Assembly: GCF_017875465.1 (NCBI RefSeq)
Contig: NZ_JAGGMQ010000001.1
Coordinates: 2,046,001 to 2,110,000 of the forward strand
Reading direction: 5' to 3'
Length of the DNA stretch: 64,000 nucleotides
Source of the DNA: Winslowiella toletana
GTDB lineage: Bacteria > Pseudomonadota > Gammaproteobacteria > Enterobacterales > Enterobacteriaceae
The notes beneath the pieces are model-generated. The model had not been told where the DNA came from. It saw only the letters and a program-made list of their open reading frames with translations, and did not search any database. Positions 8,072-18,365 of the stretch are shown here, in pieces. Both the position numbers and the translations under genes were made by a program. How positions within the stretch are numbered: the first letter of the stretch is position 1; every line of letters begins with the position of its first letter.

Positions 8072-8103
8072 TTGGGTTCCCTCACCCCATCGCTAAAAAA
8101 GGC
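8072..8103 (+). promoter_or_regulatory. preQ1-I riboswitch upstream of yhhQ
   Basis: TTGGGTTCCCTCACCCCA forms the short P1 stem (GGGT/ACCC) with a CCCUC loop. It is followed by CGCTAAAAAAGG, whose A-rich tail ends in the Shine-Dalgarno AAGG 8 nt before the yhhQ ATG. Loop CCU can pair with tail AGG to form the H-type pseudoknot typical of preQ1 class I aptamers, which would hide the ribosome site when preQ1 is bound. The layout closely follows the Thermoanaerobacter preQ1-I aptamer as I recall it. Translational control is inferred. Confidence 0.82.
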
Positions 8104-8110
8104 TACATTG

Positions 8111-8776
8111 ATGATCTCTTTTACCCCGCGTCAGCGCACTTATGCGCTGGTCTGGCTGTCACTATTCCACCTGCTGGTGATCACTTCCAGTAACTATCTG
8201 GTACAACTGCCAATCTCGGTATTGGGTTTGCATACTACCTGGGGCGCGTTTAGCTTTCCGTTTATCTTCCTTGCCACCGATCTGACAGTTCGCATTTTTG
8301 GTGCTCCGCTGGCGCGTCGTATTATTCTGCTGGTGATGGTTCCGGCGCTGTTTATTTCCTATGCACTTTCGTCCCTCTGTTATCAGGGCGAGTGGCAGGG
8401 CTTCGCGGCGCTGCGCGAGGTAAATCTGTTTGTCGCCCGCATCGCCTGCGCCAGCTTTATGGCCTATGCTTTAGGGCAAATCCTTGATGTGCATGTGTTC
8501 AACCGCCTGCGCCGCAACGCCCGCTGGTGGATTGCACCGGCAGCAGCGATGTTCCTTGGCAATATCAGCGATACCCTCGCCTTCTTCTTTATTGCCTTCT
8601 ACAAAAGCACCGATCCGTTTATGGCGCAGAACTGGATGGAGATCGCGCTGGTGGATTACAGCTTCAAGGTGCTGATCTGCATGATCTTCTTCCTGCCTGC
8701 TTATGGCGTATTGCTGAACGCCGCGCTGAAACGTCTGGCGGAACGCAGTAATAAAGCTGAACTGAATTTCGGATAA
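8111..8776 (+). CDS. yhhQ: Queuosine precursor (preQ0/preQ1) transporter YhhQ
   Basis: An inner-membrane importer of 7-cyano-7-deazaguanine for tRNA queuosine synthesis (VUT/YhhQ family). I start at 8111 (MISFTPRQRTYALVWL; 221 residues) because it follows AAGG at proper spacing and matches the E. coli length. About six membrane segments are visible. Conserved family stretches include SLFHLLVITSSNYLVQLP, FPFIFLATDLTVRIFG, GQILDVHVFNRLR and DTLAFFFIAFY. The preQ1-type riboswitch at its start supports the assignment. Confidence 0.96.
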   Translation: MISFTPRQRTYALVWLSLFHLLVITSSNYLVQLPISVLGLHTTWGAFSFPFIFLATDLTVRIFGAPLARRIILLVMVPALFISYALSSLCYQGEWQGFAALREVNLFVARIACASFMAYALGQILDVHVFNRLRRNARWWIAPAAAMFLGNISDTLAFFFIAFYKSTDPFMAQNWMEIALVDYSFKVLICMIFFLPAYGVLLNAALKRLAERSNKAELNFG

Positions 8777-8901
8777 CACTGCTGCCGCGGTAGCCATTAA
8801 CAGCATATTCTGTGACAGTAAGCAGGTTGCTTTTACTGACTGATTTAGTTTGTATGTACCCTGAGCTGAAACTTAGTACGCGAATTAATAAAGGGATCCT
8901 G

Positions 8902-9459
8902 ATGCGTAACATGGCGAAATATGTAGGAATCGGTTTACTGGTAATGGGCCTGGCCGCCTGTGACGGTAAAGATGATAAAGCGGCAGCGGATGATAATGGC
9001 GTCAGCAGCAGCCAGTCGGCACAGACCGTTAATCTGATGGATGGCAAACTGAGCTTTACTCTGCCAGCAGGCATGTCCGATAAAAGCGGCAAGCTGGGCA
9101 CTCAGGCTAACAATATGCATGTTTATGCGGATGAATCGGGTCAGAAAGCGATTATCGTTATCGACGGTGATACGACCACTGAAGGGCTGGATGTGCTGTC
9201 AAAACGTCTGGAAGCGCAGCAGCGTAACCGCGATCCACAGTTGCAGGTGGTGACCAATAAATCCATCGAGCTGAAAGGCCAGCCGGCGCAACAGCTGGAT
9301 ACGGTGATCTCGGCGAACCACCAGTCATCATGGTCTTCGGTGATCCTGAGCAAAGTGGACGGCAAACTGCTGACCCTGCAAATTACCCTGCCAGCGGATA
9401 ACCAGCAGCAGGCGCAGACTGAAGCGGAAAATATTATTAAAGCCATTACGCTGAAATAG
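8902..9459 (+). CDS. dcrB: DcrB family lipoprotein
   Basis: A periplasm-facing inner-membrane lipoprotein. In E. coli, DcrB is needed for phage C1 and C6 infection and affects lipoprotein maturation. I start at 8902 ([20 protein letters not shown]), giving 185 residues as in E. coli. The lipobox LAAC puts the lipidated Cys at residue 20. Conserved DcrB stretches follow: [40 protein letters not shown]. In E. coli yhhS follows directly; here the inositol block intervenes. Confidence 0.95.
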   Translation: MRNMAKYVGIGLLVMGLAACDGKDDKAAADDNGVSSSQSAQTVNLMDGKLSFTLPAGMSDKSGKLGTQANNMHVYADESGQKAIIVIDGDTTTEGLDVLSKRLEAQQRNRDPQLQVVTNKSIELKGQPAQQLDTVISANHQSSWSSVILSKVDGKLLTLQITLPADNQQQAQTEAENIIKAITLK

Positions 9460-9469
9460 CGCGGGTTAA

Positions 9470-9577
9470 CAGGCGGTGAGAACGCTGCCATAGCGTATCG
9501 TACAAATCATTGGCACGGGCGGCGAGAACGCCGCCCCTACGGATTATTTAGGGGAGCCGTTTTCGGCTCCCGCCCGC
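9470..9577. repeat. GC-rich composite palindromic repeat, copy 2
   Basis: A full-length copy, opposite in orientation to copy 1, between the convergent dcrB and iolE. Blocks: AGGCGGTGAGAACG, then GGGCGGCGAGAACGCCGCCC, then GGGGAGCCGTTTTCGGCTCC. It ends 3 bp before the iolE stop. Confidence 0.88.
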
Positions 9578-9580
9578 TGG

Positions 9581-10477
9581 TTACAAACCTGCCGTCTCAC
9601 GAATATATCTGCGGGCTTTCACCGCATACTCAAACGGGTTTGCCAGCGCCGGATCCTGCTCTGCTTCCACCACCATCCAGCCTTTATAGCCGTAATCGTC
9701 GAGGATTTTAAACACCGGTTTGAAATCGATCACCCCGTCACCCGGGACGGTAAAGGTGCCTTTTTTTACTCCATCAAGGAATGACAGCTTCTCACGACGC
9801 ACCTGCGCCACAATCTCATCGCGCACATCTTTTAAATGCACATGATTGATCCGTGGCAGATACTTCGTCAGCAGCGCCAGCATCTTCTCCTGCGAGCCTT
9901 CGGAGTAGTAAGCGTGGCCGGTATCGTACAGCAGGAACACATCGTTATTGGTCAGCGCCATAAAGCGATCCACTTCTTCCGTGGTCTGGATGCCGGTGCC
10001 CATATGATGATGCAGACAAACCTGCATTCCTTTCGCGGCGGCGATTTTTGCCAGTTCGTTATAGCCTTCCGCTGTCAGACGCCACTCTTCATCGCTGAAA
10101 TAAGGCTTCTCTTCCAGCACCGCCAGCGTGGTGCCCTGAATACTCTTGCTCTGCTCGGAACAGCCAATCACTCTGGCGCCCATCGCATGCAGGAAATTCA
10201 TATGATTGGTAAATTCATCGATGGTTTTAGCTTTGTCGCCCTGGGCGAAGAAAGTACTGAACCAGGCGTTACAGATCTGCAGACCACGAATATCCAGCAT
10301 CGGCTTCAGTACCGCCGGATCGCGCGGATATTTGCTGCCCACTTCACTGCCGGTAAAACCGGCCAGCGCCATTTCACTGACGATTTGCTGGAAAGTATTC
10401 TCTTTACCTAAATCAGGCATATCGTCGTTGGTCCAGCCAATCGGCGCGATTGCCAGCTTTACATTATCTTTATTCAT
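9581..10477 (-). CDS. iolE: Myo-inosose-2 dehydratase IolE
   Basis: IolE dehydrates 2-keto-myo-inositol to the trihydroxycyclohexanedione that IolD hydrolyses. The 298-residue TIM-barrel protein has the family N-terminus [20 protein letters not shown], then [18 protein letters not shown], the metal-site stretch LHHHMGTGI and [10 protein letters not shown]. It is last in the leftward iolD-iolG-iolH-iolE operon. GGAGAG precedes the start. A repeat lies on each side of it. Confidence 0.96.
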   Translation of the reverse strand: MNKDNVKLAIAPIGWTNDDMPDLGKENTFQQIVSEMALAGFTGSEVGSKYPRDPAVLKPMLDIRGLQICNAWFSTFFAQGDKAKTIDEFTNHMNFLHAMGARVIGCSEQSKSIQGTTLAVLEEKPYFSDEEWRLTAEGYNELAKIAAAKGMQVCLHHHMGTGIQTTEEVDRFMALTNNDVFLLYDTGHAYYSEGSQEKMLALLTKYLPRINHVHLKDVRDEIVAQVRREKLSFLDGVKKGTFTVPGDGVIDFKPVFKILDDYGYKGWMVVEAEQDPALANPFEYAVKARRYIRETAGL

Positions 10478-10489
10478 CGCAATCTCTCC

Positions 10490-10519
10490 ACGGGCGGCGA
10501 GAACGCCGCCCCTACGGAT
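10490..10519. repeat. GC-rich palindromic repeat, short copy 3
   Basis: One central block only (GGGCGGCGAGAACGCCGCCC plus CTACGGA), lying inside the operon between iolH and iolE. A hairpin here could stabilise the upstream mRNA or lower iolE expression; that is inference. Confidence 0.8.
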
Positions 10520-10525
10520 ACGGTT

Positions 10526-11410
10526 TTATTTACTCAGCAATTCGCGCTCAATCAGTTCGCGCGTTTCCACTGCCTGAAATTTCATTTTTTCCGGATAACC
10601 AAACAGCGAAGATGCAATGATCGATTCGCCGCCAACTTTGTAATGACGGTTGGCAAAATTCATCTCACGCAGCGTCCTGAACAGTGTCGGGAAATCGACT
10701 TCCCCTTCACCCACCCCCACATGCTGGTGAATGGTGGCATCCACGCCCGGTGGATTGACGATATAGCGACAATGTTTGGTGTGGTTCATGGTATCGGCAA
10801 TCAGCACGTGCGACAGATCCTCACCAGCGTACTCCAGCATGGTCTTCACATCGCCCTTCCCTTTGTCGTAGAAGAAGGTATGCGGCACGCTGTACAGGTA
10901 TTTCACATTTTCACTGCGAAATGACTTCACCAGATCGGCGGTTTCGTTGCTCTCTTCGCAGAAATCCCACGGATGTGACTGAATTTCGACGCGGATGCCT
11001 TCACGTTCGATAATCGGCAGCAACTCTTCCATTGAGCGATAGAACATCTCTTCACAGATTTCCGGCTCGTTTGGCGTTCCGGACAGTTCGGTGTTAATCA
11101 CCGATACACCCATCTCAACCGCAATCTCAATCATCCGCTTCCAGTTTCTGACCGCCGCCTGACGACGCGCCTCATCCGGACCCGACCAGCGATACACCAC
11201 GATAAATGAAGAGATCTCCACCCCCGTCGCCTTCAGCGCGCTTTTGTACTCCGTCACAATCTCGCGGCTGGCTCGCGGATGCTTATAGAACGGGTTTATC
11301 TGCGGATGGGGCGACTGTTCAATATATTTGTAGCCCCAGTCCGCGACCTGGTGAACCATTTTGGTGATGCCCAAATCTTTAATGACATCAACATCAAAAG
11401 CGATTTTCAT
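10526..11410 (-). CDS. iolH: IolH, TIM-barrel isomerase/epimerase family protein
   Basis: A sugar phosphate isomerase/epimerase family protein of inositol operons; the exact reaction is not firmly assigned even in Bacillus. I start at 11410 (MKIAFDVDVIKDLGITKM, 294 residues), preceded by GGAGAG. From memory this N-terminus is almost the same as B. subtilis IolH, including YIEQSPHPQINPFYKH. Possible metal ligands lie in EIQSHPWDF, DTMNH and the C-terminal VGGES. It begins 16 nt after iolG. Confidence 0.93.
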   Translation of the reverse strand: MKIAFDVDVIKDLGITKMVHQVADWGYKYIEQSPHPQINPFYKHPRASREIVTEYKSALKATGVEISSFIVVYRWSGPDEARRQAAVRNWKRMIEIAVEMGVSVINTELSGTPNEPEICEEMFYRSMEELLPIIEREGIRVEIQSHPWDFCEESNETADLVKSFRSENVKYLYSVPHTFFYDKGKGDVKTMLEYAGEDLSHVLIADTMNHTKHCRYIVNPPGVDATIHQHVGVGEGEVDFPTLFRTLREMNFANRHYKVGGESIIASSLFGYPEKMKFQAVETRELIERELLSK

Positions 11411-11426
11411 CAGTCTCTCCGTGGAT

Positions 11427-12473
<1,047 letters not shown>

Positions 12474-12483
12474 TCAGTAATAA

Positions 12484-14424
12484 TTAGTATTTGCGCGCCT
12501 GATCGAGATGTTCATCCAGCATTCTGGCGACGGCATCAACGCGTTCAGAGGTGGAAACCCGCGCACCGCCGACATGCCACCAGCTGAAGTATTTGTGCAC
12601 CATGGTTTTCGGCAGCACTTTGATATCAATCAGCGTTGAAACCGTCTGCTTACGGGCATCTTCTAATGCCTCTTTCAGCTGCGACAGCGTCGTTACGCGA
12701 TAGGTTTTACAGCCGTAACCTGCGGCAATCGCGGCGAAATCAACCGGCACAAAGCCACCGTCCAGTTTGCCGCCTTCGGCATTACGGAAGCGGAACTCGG
12801 TGGTAAAGCTGTCCATCCCGTGTTCCATCTGCAGATTGTTAATACAGCCGTTAGTCATATTGTCGAACAGCACCACGTTGATCTTGGCGCCTTCCTGGAT
12901 TGAGGTCACCAGCTCGGAATGCAGCATCATAAATGAGCCGTCACCCACCAGCGTATAGACCTCACGATGAGGCTCAGCCAGCTTGACGCCCAGTGATGCG
13001 CTGACCTCATAACCCATACAGGAGTAGCCATACTCCACGTGATAGCTGTTGTAATCCCTGGTGCGCCAGACACGCTGCAAATCACCGGGCAGGCTGCCTG
13101 CGGCGGCGACAATCACTGAATTCTTTGGGAGCTGCTCGTTAAGCGTGCCGAGCACGCTGCTCTGCGTCAGGAAGGAGCTGGTCAGACGATTAAATTCGGC
13201 AAACAGCGCTTCGCGATCGATATGGTCGGCAATCTCCGGAATAAAATCAGCGCCGCTGTAGGCCACCTGATAGACGCGCTGCGTCTCTTTCAGCAACTTA
13301 CTCTGCGCCTGCTCAATCTGCTCACCCCAGCCGCTGCTGAAACCCTGTTCGGCCAGACGGCTGTCCAGCGCGGTCAGCGCCTCGCGCGCATCGGCCACCA
13401 GCTGCACGCCATCCAGCTTGTAGCTGTCGAAGCTGCTGACGTTGATATTCAGGAAACTGACATCCGGATTCTGGAAGATCCATTTGGAAGCGGTGGTAAA
13501 GTCGGTGTAACGGGTGCCGACGCCAATCACCAGATCGGCCTCTTTCGCCAGCAGGTTCGCCGCCAGACAGCCGGTTTCACCGACGCCGCCAATATTAAGC
13601 GGATGATCGGAGACGATAGTGCCTTTACCGGCCTGGGTTTCGGCAAACGGAATCTGGTGCCGTTCGGCGAACTGGCGCAGTGCTTCTCCAGCTTCGGAGT
13701 ACTTCACCCCGCCCCCGCAGACGATCAGCGGTTTACGTTTACCCGCCAGCAGCTTCAGCGCGTCATCCAGCTGCGCAGCGGTCGGCAGACGGCGATCCAG
13801 ACGATGCACGCGTTTCTGGAAGAAATACTCCGGGAAATCCCAGGCTTCACCCTGCACATCCTGCGGCAGCGACAGCGTCACCGCACCGGTTTCCGCCGGA
13901 TCCGTCAGCACGCGCATCGCATTAATACAGGCGGTCATCAGCTGTTCAGGACGGTTAATACGGTCCCAGTATTTACTGACCGCGCGGAACGCATCGTTGG
14001 TGCTGATGCTGAGGTCGTGACTCTGCTCAATCTGCTGCAACACCGGATCGGGCTGACGGGTGGCAAACACATCGCCTGGCAGCAGCAGTAGCGGGATGCG
14101 GTTAGCGGTGGCGGTACCGGCGGCGGTAATCATATTGGCCGCGCCAGGGCCGACGGAGGAGCTACAGGCGATAATTTCGCGGCGCAACTTCTGTTTGGCG
14201 TAGCCAATCGCCGCATGCGCCATGCCCTGTTCGTTGCGCCCCTGCAGCACCACCAGATCGCCGCGATCCTGCTCCAGAGCCTGCCCAAGGCCAAGCACAT
14301 TGCCGTGGCCGAAGATGGCAAAGATCCCTTTTACAAACTTGGTTTCTGTTCCGTCGACAGACAGATACTGATTATCGAGAAATCTGACCAGCGCCTGTGC
14401 CGTGGTTAATCTAATCTTGCCCAT
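12484..14424 (-). CDS. iolD: 3D-(3,5/4)-trihydroxycyclohexane-1,2-dione hydrolase IolD
   Basis: A ThDP-dependent enzyme that opens the dione ring to 5-deoxy-glucuronate. I start at 14424 ([20 protein letters not shown], 646 residues), preceded by AAAGGA. The order is that of acetolactate synthase relatives: an N-terminal PYR domain with [16 protein letters not shown], a central domain with [11 protein letters not shown], and a C-terminal ThDP motif starting VGDGSFMM and ending NNLQ. It is first gene of the leftward iol operon. Confidence 0.97.
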   Translation of the reverse strand: MGKIRLTTAQALVRFLDNQYLSVDGTETKFVKGIFAIFGHGNVLGLGQALEQDRGDLVVLQGRNEQGMAHAAIGYAKQKLRREIIACSSSVGPGAANMITAAGTATANRIPLLLLPGDVFATRQPDPVLQQIEQSHDLSISTNDAFRAVSKYWDRINRPEQLMTACINAMRVLTDPAETGAVTLSLPQDVQGEAWDFPEYFFQKRVHRLDRRLPTAAQLDDALKLLAGKRKPLIVCGGGVKYSEAGEALRQFAERHQIPFAETQAGKGTIVSDHPLNIGGVGETGCLAANLLAKEADLVIGVGTRYTDFTTASKWIFQNPDVSFLNINVSSFDSYKLDGVQLVADAREALTALDSRLAEQGFSSGWGEQIEQAQSKLLKETQRVYQVAYSGADFIPEIADHIDREALFAEFNRLTSSFLTQSSVLGTLNEQLPKNSVIVAAAGSLPGDLQRVWRTRDYNSYHVEYGYSCMGYEVSASLGVKLAEPHREVYTLVGDGSFMMLHSELVTSIQEGAKINVVLFDNMTNGCINNLQMEHGMDSFTTEFRFRNAEGGKLDGGFVPVDFAAIAAGYGCKTYRVTTLSQLKEALEDARKQTVSTLIDIKVLPKTMVHKYFSWWHVGGARVSTSERVDAVARMLDEHLDQARKY

Positions 14425-14579
14425 GTGCTCATCCTTTACGTAAGGGTCGCCTGAAACAGACATGCCGCAGTGCGTATTTAAGGCCGTCGCTGACGTTAAC
14501 GAACAGGCGACAACTGATAAGTGAAACGTGAGGCGATTATAAACAAATATTTTTTCCACTAAACACAATTACAGAAAAA

Positions 14580-14850
14580 ACATTTCATTTTGCGAGAGAG
14601 ATCAAATTCTGCCGTTTACGGGGGTTTACCCGGCGCTGTCACCACCCTGAACTGAAACATTCGGCCACCCTTGCTCTGCAAAAGGAAATTTCATTTCACT
14701 TCAATAGCTTCGCTGCACGACCAGTCGCGAGTTGCGACAGCGCTCACAGCTTTTGCCGCGCCTCGCGTCAGTGATAAAACCCTCACCAAAGGCAGCAGAT
14801 CGCCAGAGTTTTATCTATCTCACAATTTTGGGGTGAAGATTTCATTTCAT
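14580..14850. promoter_or_regulatory. iolD-iolC divergent control region with repeated ATTTCATTT motifs
   Basis: The 538-bp gap 14425-14962 contains no convincing gene. It holds three near-copies of one motif: CATTTCATTTT (14581-14591), GGAAATTTCATTTCACTTC (14684-14702) and GATTTCATTTCAT (14839-14850). Related motifs precede iolR, iolA and iolI. IolR is the obvious candidate binder; this is inference. Confidence 0.55.
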
Positions 14851-14962
14851 ATTGAATTTGGAATTTTTATTCCTCATACTGCCAGACATGTTAAATCGGT
14901 TCGATCGGCTTTACCCGGAGAAGCCTGGCAGAGTCTGCTTATCACAGAAGGAAATCACAGGT

Positions 14963-16882
14963 ATGACTACACAACAGAAGCGGCTTGATGTGATTTGTAT
15001 CGGACGCATCGCCGTTGACTTTTATGGCCAGCAAATCGGTGCGCGGCTGGAAGATACCAATACATTTTCGAAATATCTTGGCGGCTCGTCCGGTAACGTG
15101 GCTTATGGCACCGCGATTCAGGGGCTGAAATCCGCCATGCTGGCGCGTGTAGGTGATGAGCATAACGGTCGCTTCCTGCGTGAAGAGCTGCAACGTGTGG
15201 GTGTCGATACGCAATCTCTGATTACCGACGAGTCGCGTCTGACCGGCATGGTGATTCTGGGTATTAAGGATGAAGATACCTTTCCGCTGATCTTCTACCG
15301 TGAAAACTGCGCCGATATGGGTCTGATCCCGGAGGATATCCATGAAGAGTATATTGCCTCCTCGCGTGCAGTAGCGGTCACCGGCACCCATCTTTCTCAT
15401 CCGGATACCCGCGCGGCGGTGCTGAAAGCGCTGGATATCGCCCGTCGCCATGGCCTGCGCACCGCGCTGGATATCGATTATCGTCCGGTATTGTGGGGGC
15501 TGACTTCACTTGGTGATGGTGAAACCCGCTTTATCGAGTCCGGGCACGTCACCCGACAGTTGCAGGAAGTGCTGCACTACTTCGATCTGGTGGTCGGTAC
15601 CGAAGAAGAGTTTCATATTGCCGGTGGCAGCACCGATACGCTGACCGCGCTAAAAAATGTGCGTCAGGCTACCGGCGCGACGCTGGTCTGTAAACGCGGG
15701 CCGCTGGGTTGTGTGGTGTTTGAAGGCGCAATCCCGGACAGCTGGGAAGCGACCCGGCTGCAAAGCGGCGTGCGCGTTGACGTGCTGAATGTACTGGGGG
15801 CGGGCGATGCCTTTATGTCCGGCCTGCTGCGCGGCTGGTTAAATGATGAAGGCTGGGAGCAGGCGTGTCGCTACGCCAATGCCTGCGGCGCGCTGGTGGT
15901 ATCGCGCCACGGCTGTGCGCCGGCGATGCCGACCAAAGAGGAGCTGGATGACTTCCTCGCCCGTGATAACGATGTTAAACGGCCGGATCTGGATGCGCGC
16001 CTCAACCATCTGCATCGCGTCACCACGCGTAAGCAGCAGTGGCAGGAACTGAATGTCTTCGCCTTTGACCACCGCAAGCAGCTGGCCGATATGGCGCGCG
16101 AAGCCGGGGTAGATGAAGCGCGCATTCCGGTGCTGAAAACGCTGCTGTTAAAAGGCGCGCAGGAAGCGGCGGCGGAAGCCGGTCTGGAAAACCGCAGCGG
16201 CATCCTCGCCGATACCACTTATGGTCAGAAAGCGCTGAACGCCATCACTGGTAAAGGCTGGTGGATTGGCCGGCCGATTGAACTGCCGAGTTCACGTCCG
16301 CTACGTCTGGAACATGGCAATATTGGCTCACAGCTGATCGACTGGCCGCAGGAACATGTGGTGAAATGCCTGGTGTTCTACCATCCGCATGACAGCGCCG
16401 AAATGCGTCAGCAGCAGGATGAACTGATCCTCGATGTCTGGCGCGGCTGTAACAAATCCGGTCATGAGCTGCTGCTGGAGGTGATTCTGCCGGAAAGCAA
16501 TCCTGATCATCAGGAGTCTTACTACCATCAGATGCTGACGCACTTCTACGGCCTGGGGATTCAGCCCGACTGGTGGAAACTGCCGCCGCTGTCACTGGCC
16601 AGCTGGCAGTCGATTGGTCAGCTGATCGAGCAGAATGACCCGCACTGTCGCGGGATCCTGCTGCTGGGACTGGATGCGCCGGAAGAGAAACTGAAAGCCG
16701 GTTTTGCCGCCGCGGCTCAGGCGCCATGGGTGAAAGGCTTTGCCGTCGGGCGTACCATTTTCGGTCAGCCGTCGCGCCAGTGGTTGCAGGGCGAGCTCGA
16801 CGATCGGGCGCTCATCGATCAGGTGAAAAGTAATTATCTGAAGCTGATTGGCTACTGGCGCGAAGCGCGTCCGGCGAAATAA
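14963..16882 (+). CDS. iolC: 5-dehydro-2-deoxygluconokinase fused to DUF2090 aldolase-type domain (IolC)
   Basis: The N-terminal PfkB kinase domain (about 1-325) phosphorylates 5-dehydro-2-deoxygluconate: YLGGSSGNVAYG near the start and the ATP/catalytic motif GAGDAFMSGLLRGWL. A DUF2090 domain (about 335-639; NVFAFDHRKQL, FAVGRTIFG) follows. In such fusions it is thought to act as the DKG-phosphate aldolase, which fits the absence of iolJ here. I start at 14963 (MTTQQKRLDVICIGRIAVDF) after AAGGAA; 639 residues. It faces away from iolD across a shared control region. Confidence 0.95.
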   Translation: MTTQQKRLDVICIGRIAVDFYGQQIGARLEDTNTFSKYLGGSSGNVAYGTAIQGLKSAMLARVGDEHNGRFLREELQRVGVDTQSLITDESRLTGMVILGIKDEDTFPLIFYRENCADMGLIPEDIHEEYIASSRAVAVTGTHLSHPDTRAAVLKALDIARRHGLRTALDIDYRPVLWGLTSLGDGETRFIESGHVTRQLQEVLHYFDLVVGTEEEFHIAGGSTDTLTALKNVRQATGATLVCKRGPLGCVVFEGAIPDSWEATRLQSGVRVDVLNVLGAGDAFMSGLLRGWLNDEGWEQACRYANACGALVVSRHGCAPAMPTKEELDDFLARDNDVKRPDLDARLNHLHRVTTRKQQWQELNVFAFDHRKQLADMAREAGVDEARIPVLKTLLLKGAQEAAAEAGLENRSGILADTTYGQKALNAITGKGWWIGRPIELPSSRPLRLEHGNIGSQLIDWPQEHVVKCLVFYHPHDSAEMRQQQDELILDVWRGCNKSGHELLLEVILPESNPDHQESYYHQMLTHFYGLGIQPDWWKLPPLSLASWQSIGQLIEQNDPHCRGILLLGLDAPEEKLKAGFAAAAQAPWVKGFAVGRTIFGQPSRQWLQGELDDRALIDQVKSNYLKLIGYWREARPAK

Positions 16883-16897
16883 GTATTCGCTTTCAAC

Positions 16898-17001
16898 ACC
16901 GGCGGCGATAACGCCGCCATCCTGGCCGGGACAAATCCGCAACACGGGCGGCGATAACGCCGCCCCTACATTATTGTAGGGGAGCCGTTATCGGCTTCCG
17001 T
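16898..17001. repeat. GC-rich composite palindromic repeat, copy 4
   Basis: A full-length copy after iolC: CCGGCGGCGATAACGCCGCC, GGGCGGCGATAACGCCGCCC, then GTAGGGGAGCCGTTATCGGC. Here the loop is GATAAC rather than GAAAAC, and both arms changed together, so pairing is conserved. Confidence 0.88.
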
Positions 17002-17067
17002 TTCAAAGGCTCGCCCCCCCTTCCTGATAAGATTTCGGTCCACTTTATGTGAGGTGATTCATATTGC

Positions 17068-17112
17068 GATGAAATAAAGTCGGCAATATCCGCCATCAAG
17101 TGAAATTTTCCA
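17068..17112 (+). promoter_or_regulatory. TGAAAT motifs upstream of iolR
   Basis: GATGAAATAAAG (17069-17080) and AAGTGAAATTTTCC (17098-17111) are reverse complements of the ATTTCAT/ATTTCACTT motifs upstream of iolC. They lie 60-100 bp before the iolR start and would allow autoregulation. Confidence 0.5.
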
Positions 17113-17170
17113 TCCATCTGATAGAATATCGCTCAGCAAAACGCCAATTATTTTTTAGTGAGCCGAAGTA

Positions 17171-18016
17171 ATGACTAATAACCCGACCCAACTTTCCTTG
17201 TTACAGGACGACATTCGCCGTCGCTACGATACGCTCAGCAAGCGCCTGAAGCAGGTGGCTCGCTATATTCTGGATAACAGCAACAGCATCGCGTTCGATA
17301 CCGTCGCGTCGATTGCCCAGCAGGCCGATGTACCGCCTTCAACTCTGATTCGTTTCTCTAATGCCTTTGGCTTTAGCGGTTTTAACGAAATGAAACAGGT
17401 TTTCCGTCAGCATCTGATGGAAGAGACGGTGAACTACACCGAACGTGCGCGCCTGTTCCGTCAGACCGCCACCGATGAAAGCGCCTCCGCTCCGGAAAAT
17501 CCGGCGGAGATCCTGAATGTATTTACCATGGTGAACTCACAAGCATTGCAGCAGCTGGCGATGCAGACTAACCCGGAGCAGCTGGACAAAGCAGTGCAAA
17601 TGCTGGGTGAAGCGGAAAATATCTATGTTATCGGTCTGCGCCGCTCGTTTAGCGTCGCCTCCTATCTCACCTATGCGCTGCGCCATCTGGAGCGTCGTGC
17701 TTTTCTGATTGATGGCCTCGGCGGCATGTTTACCGAGCAGTTAAGCATGGTCAATCCCAAAGACGTGGTGATTGCGATCAGCTACTCACCTTATGCCCGT
17801 GAAGCGGTCGAGCTGGTGGAGCTGGGCGCCAGGCGCGGCGCGCATCTGATTGCCATCACTGACAGCCAGGTCAGCCCGCTGGCCGCCTTTAGCGACGTCT
17901 GCTTTGTGGTGCGTGAAGCGCAGGTTGATGGCTTCCGTTCACAGGTCGCATCATTGTGTCTGGCGCAGACCCTCGCGGTATCACTGGCGCTAAATAACGC
18001 AGAAAACACAAAATAA
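17171..18016 (+). CDS. iolR: RpiR/MurR family regulator IolR
   Basis: A likely repressor of the iol genes that senses a pathway sugar phosphate. The 281-residue protein has an N-terminal HTH_6 domain (RYDTLSKRLKQVARYILDN, then DVPPSTLIRFSNAFGFSGFN) and a C-terminal SIS sugar-binding domain (IYVIGLRRSFSVASYLTYAL; VVIAISYSPYAREAVELVEL). Its place inside the block matches IolR of Salmonella, which is of this family rather than the DeoR-type Bacillus IolR. A short palindrome (AAAGAAACAGTTTCTTT, 18020-18036) follows the stop. Confidence 0.9.
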   Translation: MTNNPTQLSLLQDDIRRRYDTLSKRLKQVARYILDNSNSIAFDTVASIAQQADVPPSTLIRFSNAFGFSGFNEMKQVFRQHLMEETVNYTERARLFRQTATDESASAPENPAEILNVFTMVNSQALQQLAMQTNPEQLDKAVQMLGEAENIYVIGLRRSFSVASYLTYALRHLERRAFLIDGLGGMFTEQLSMVNPKDVVIAISYSPYAREAVELVELGARRGAHLIAITDSQVSPLAAFSDVCFVVREAQVDGFRSQVASLCLAQTLAVSLALNNAENTK

Positions 18017-18047
18017 CGTAAAGAAACAGTTTCTTTCAGTTGCTATT

Positions 18048-18075
18048 TTGACTCTCTGTGCGCGGGGCGTACAAC
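18048..18075 (+). promoter_or_regulatory. Candidate promoter of the small exported protein
   Basis: TTGACT (18048-18053), 16-bp spacer, TACAAC (18070-18075), about 50 bp before the start codon at 18125. Confidence 0.4.
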
Positions 18076-18124
18076 AGAAAAGGAAGTCTGAACCCTAATC
18101 ATCCGTTTCAGGAGGAAACGTAAA

Positions 18125-18322
18125 ATGAAACGTTCCATTAAGCCACTCTGCATGGTGGCTGCTTTTACGGTTATCACGATGGGAATATGCGCCCCGGCAT
18201 TTGCCTGCTACCGGCAACGCTCCGATTGTTACTACAACTGTATGCGCTTCCATAACTGGCAATGGTGGCAACGAATGGCTTGTGCTTTAGGTGGCCGCCA
18301 GCAATCGCCTTTCGCGGGTTAA
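18125..18322 (+). CDS. Small exported Cys/Trp-rich protein, function unknown
   Basis: A 65-residue protein I do not recognise. A strong Shine-Dalgarno (CAGGAGG) precedes the start and a terminator follows the stop, so it looks real. Residues 1-27 form a signal peptide (basic start, hydrophobic core, APAFA before Cys28). The mature part is about 38 residues, with Cys at 28, 35, 39 and 53 and an aromatic run HNWQWWQR. Two disulfides in the periplasm are plausible. It is transcribed alone between iolR and iolB; whether it has any tie to inositol use is unknown. Confidence 0.75.
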   Translation: MKRSIKPLCMVAAFTVITMGICAPAFACYRQRSDCYYNCMRFHNWQWWQRMACALGGRQQSPFAG

Positions 18323-18323
18323 A

Positions 18324-18354
18324 AAAAGGGAGCCACTGATGGCTCCCTTATTGT
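18324..18354 (+). terminator. Terminator after the small exported gene
   Basis: GGGAGCCA (18328-18335) / TGGCTCCC (18340-18347), preceded by a run of A and followed by TTATTGTTT. It can also serve the leftward iolB transcript. Confidence 0.85.
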
Positions 18355-18365
18355 TTATACACTAT

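Noticed and set aside
14671..14988. A 105-codon frame in the iolD-iolC gap
   Set aside because: No ribosome site, no recognisable protein character, and it overlaps the iolC start in another frame.
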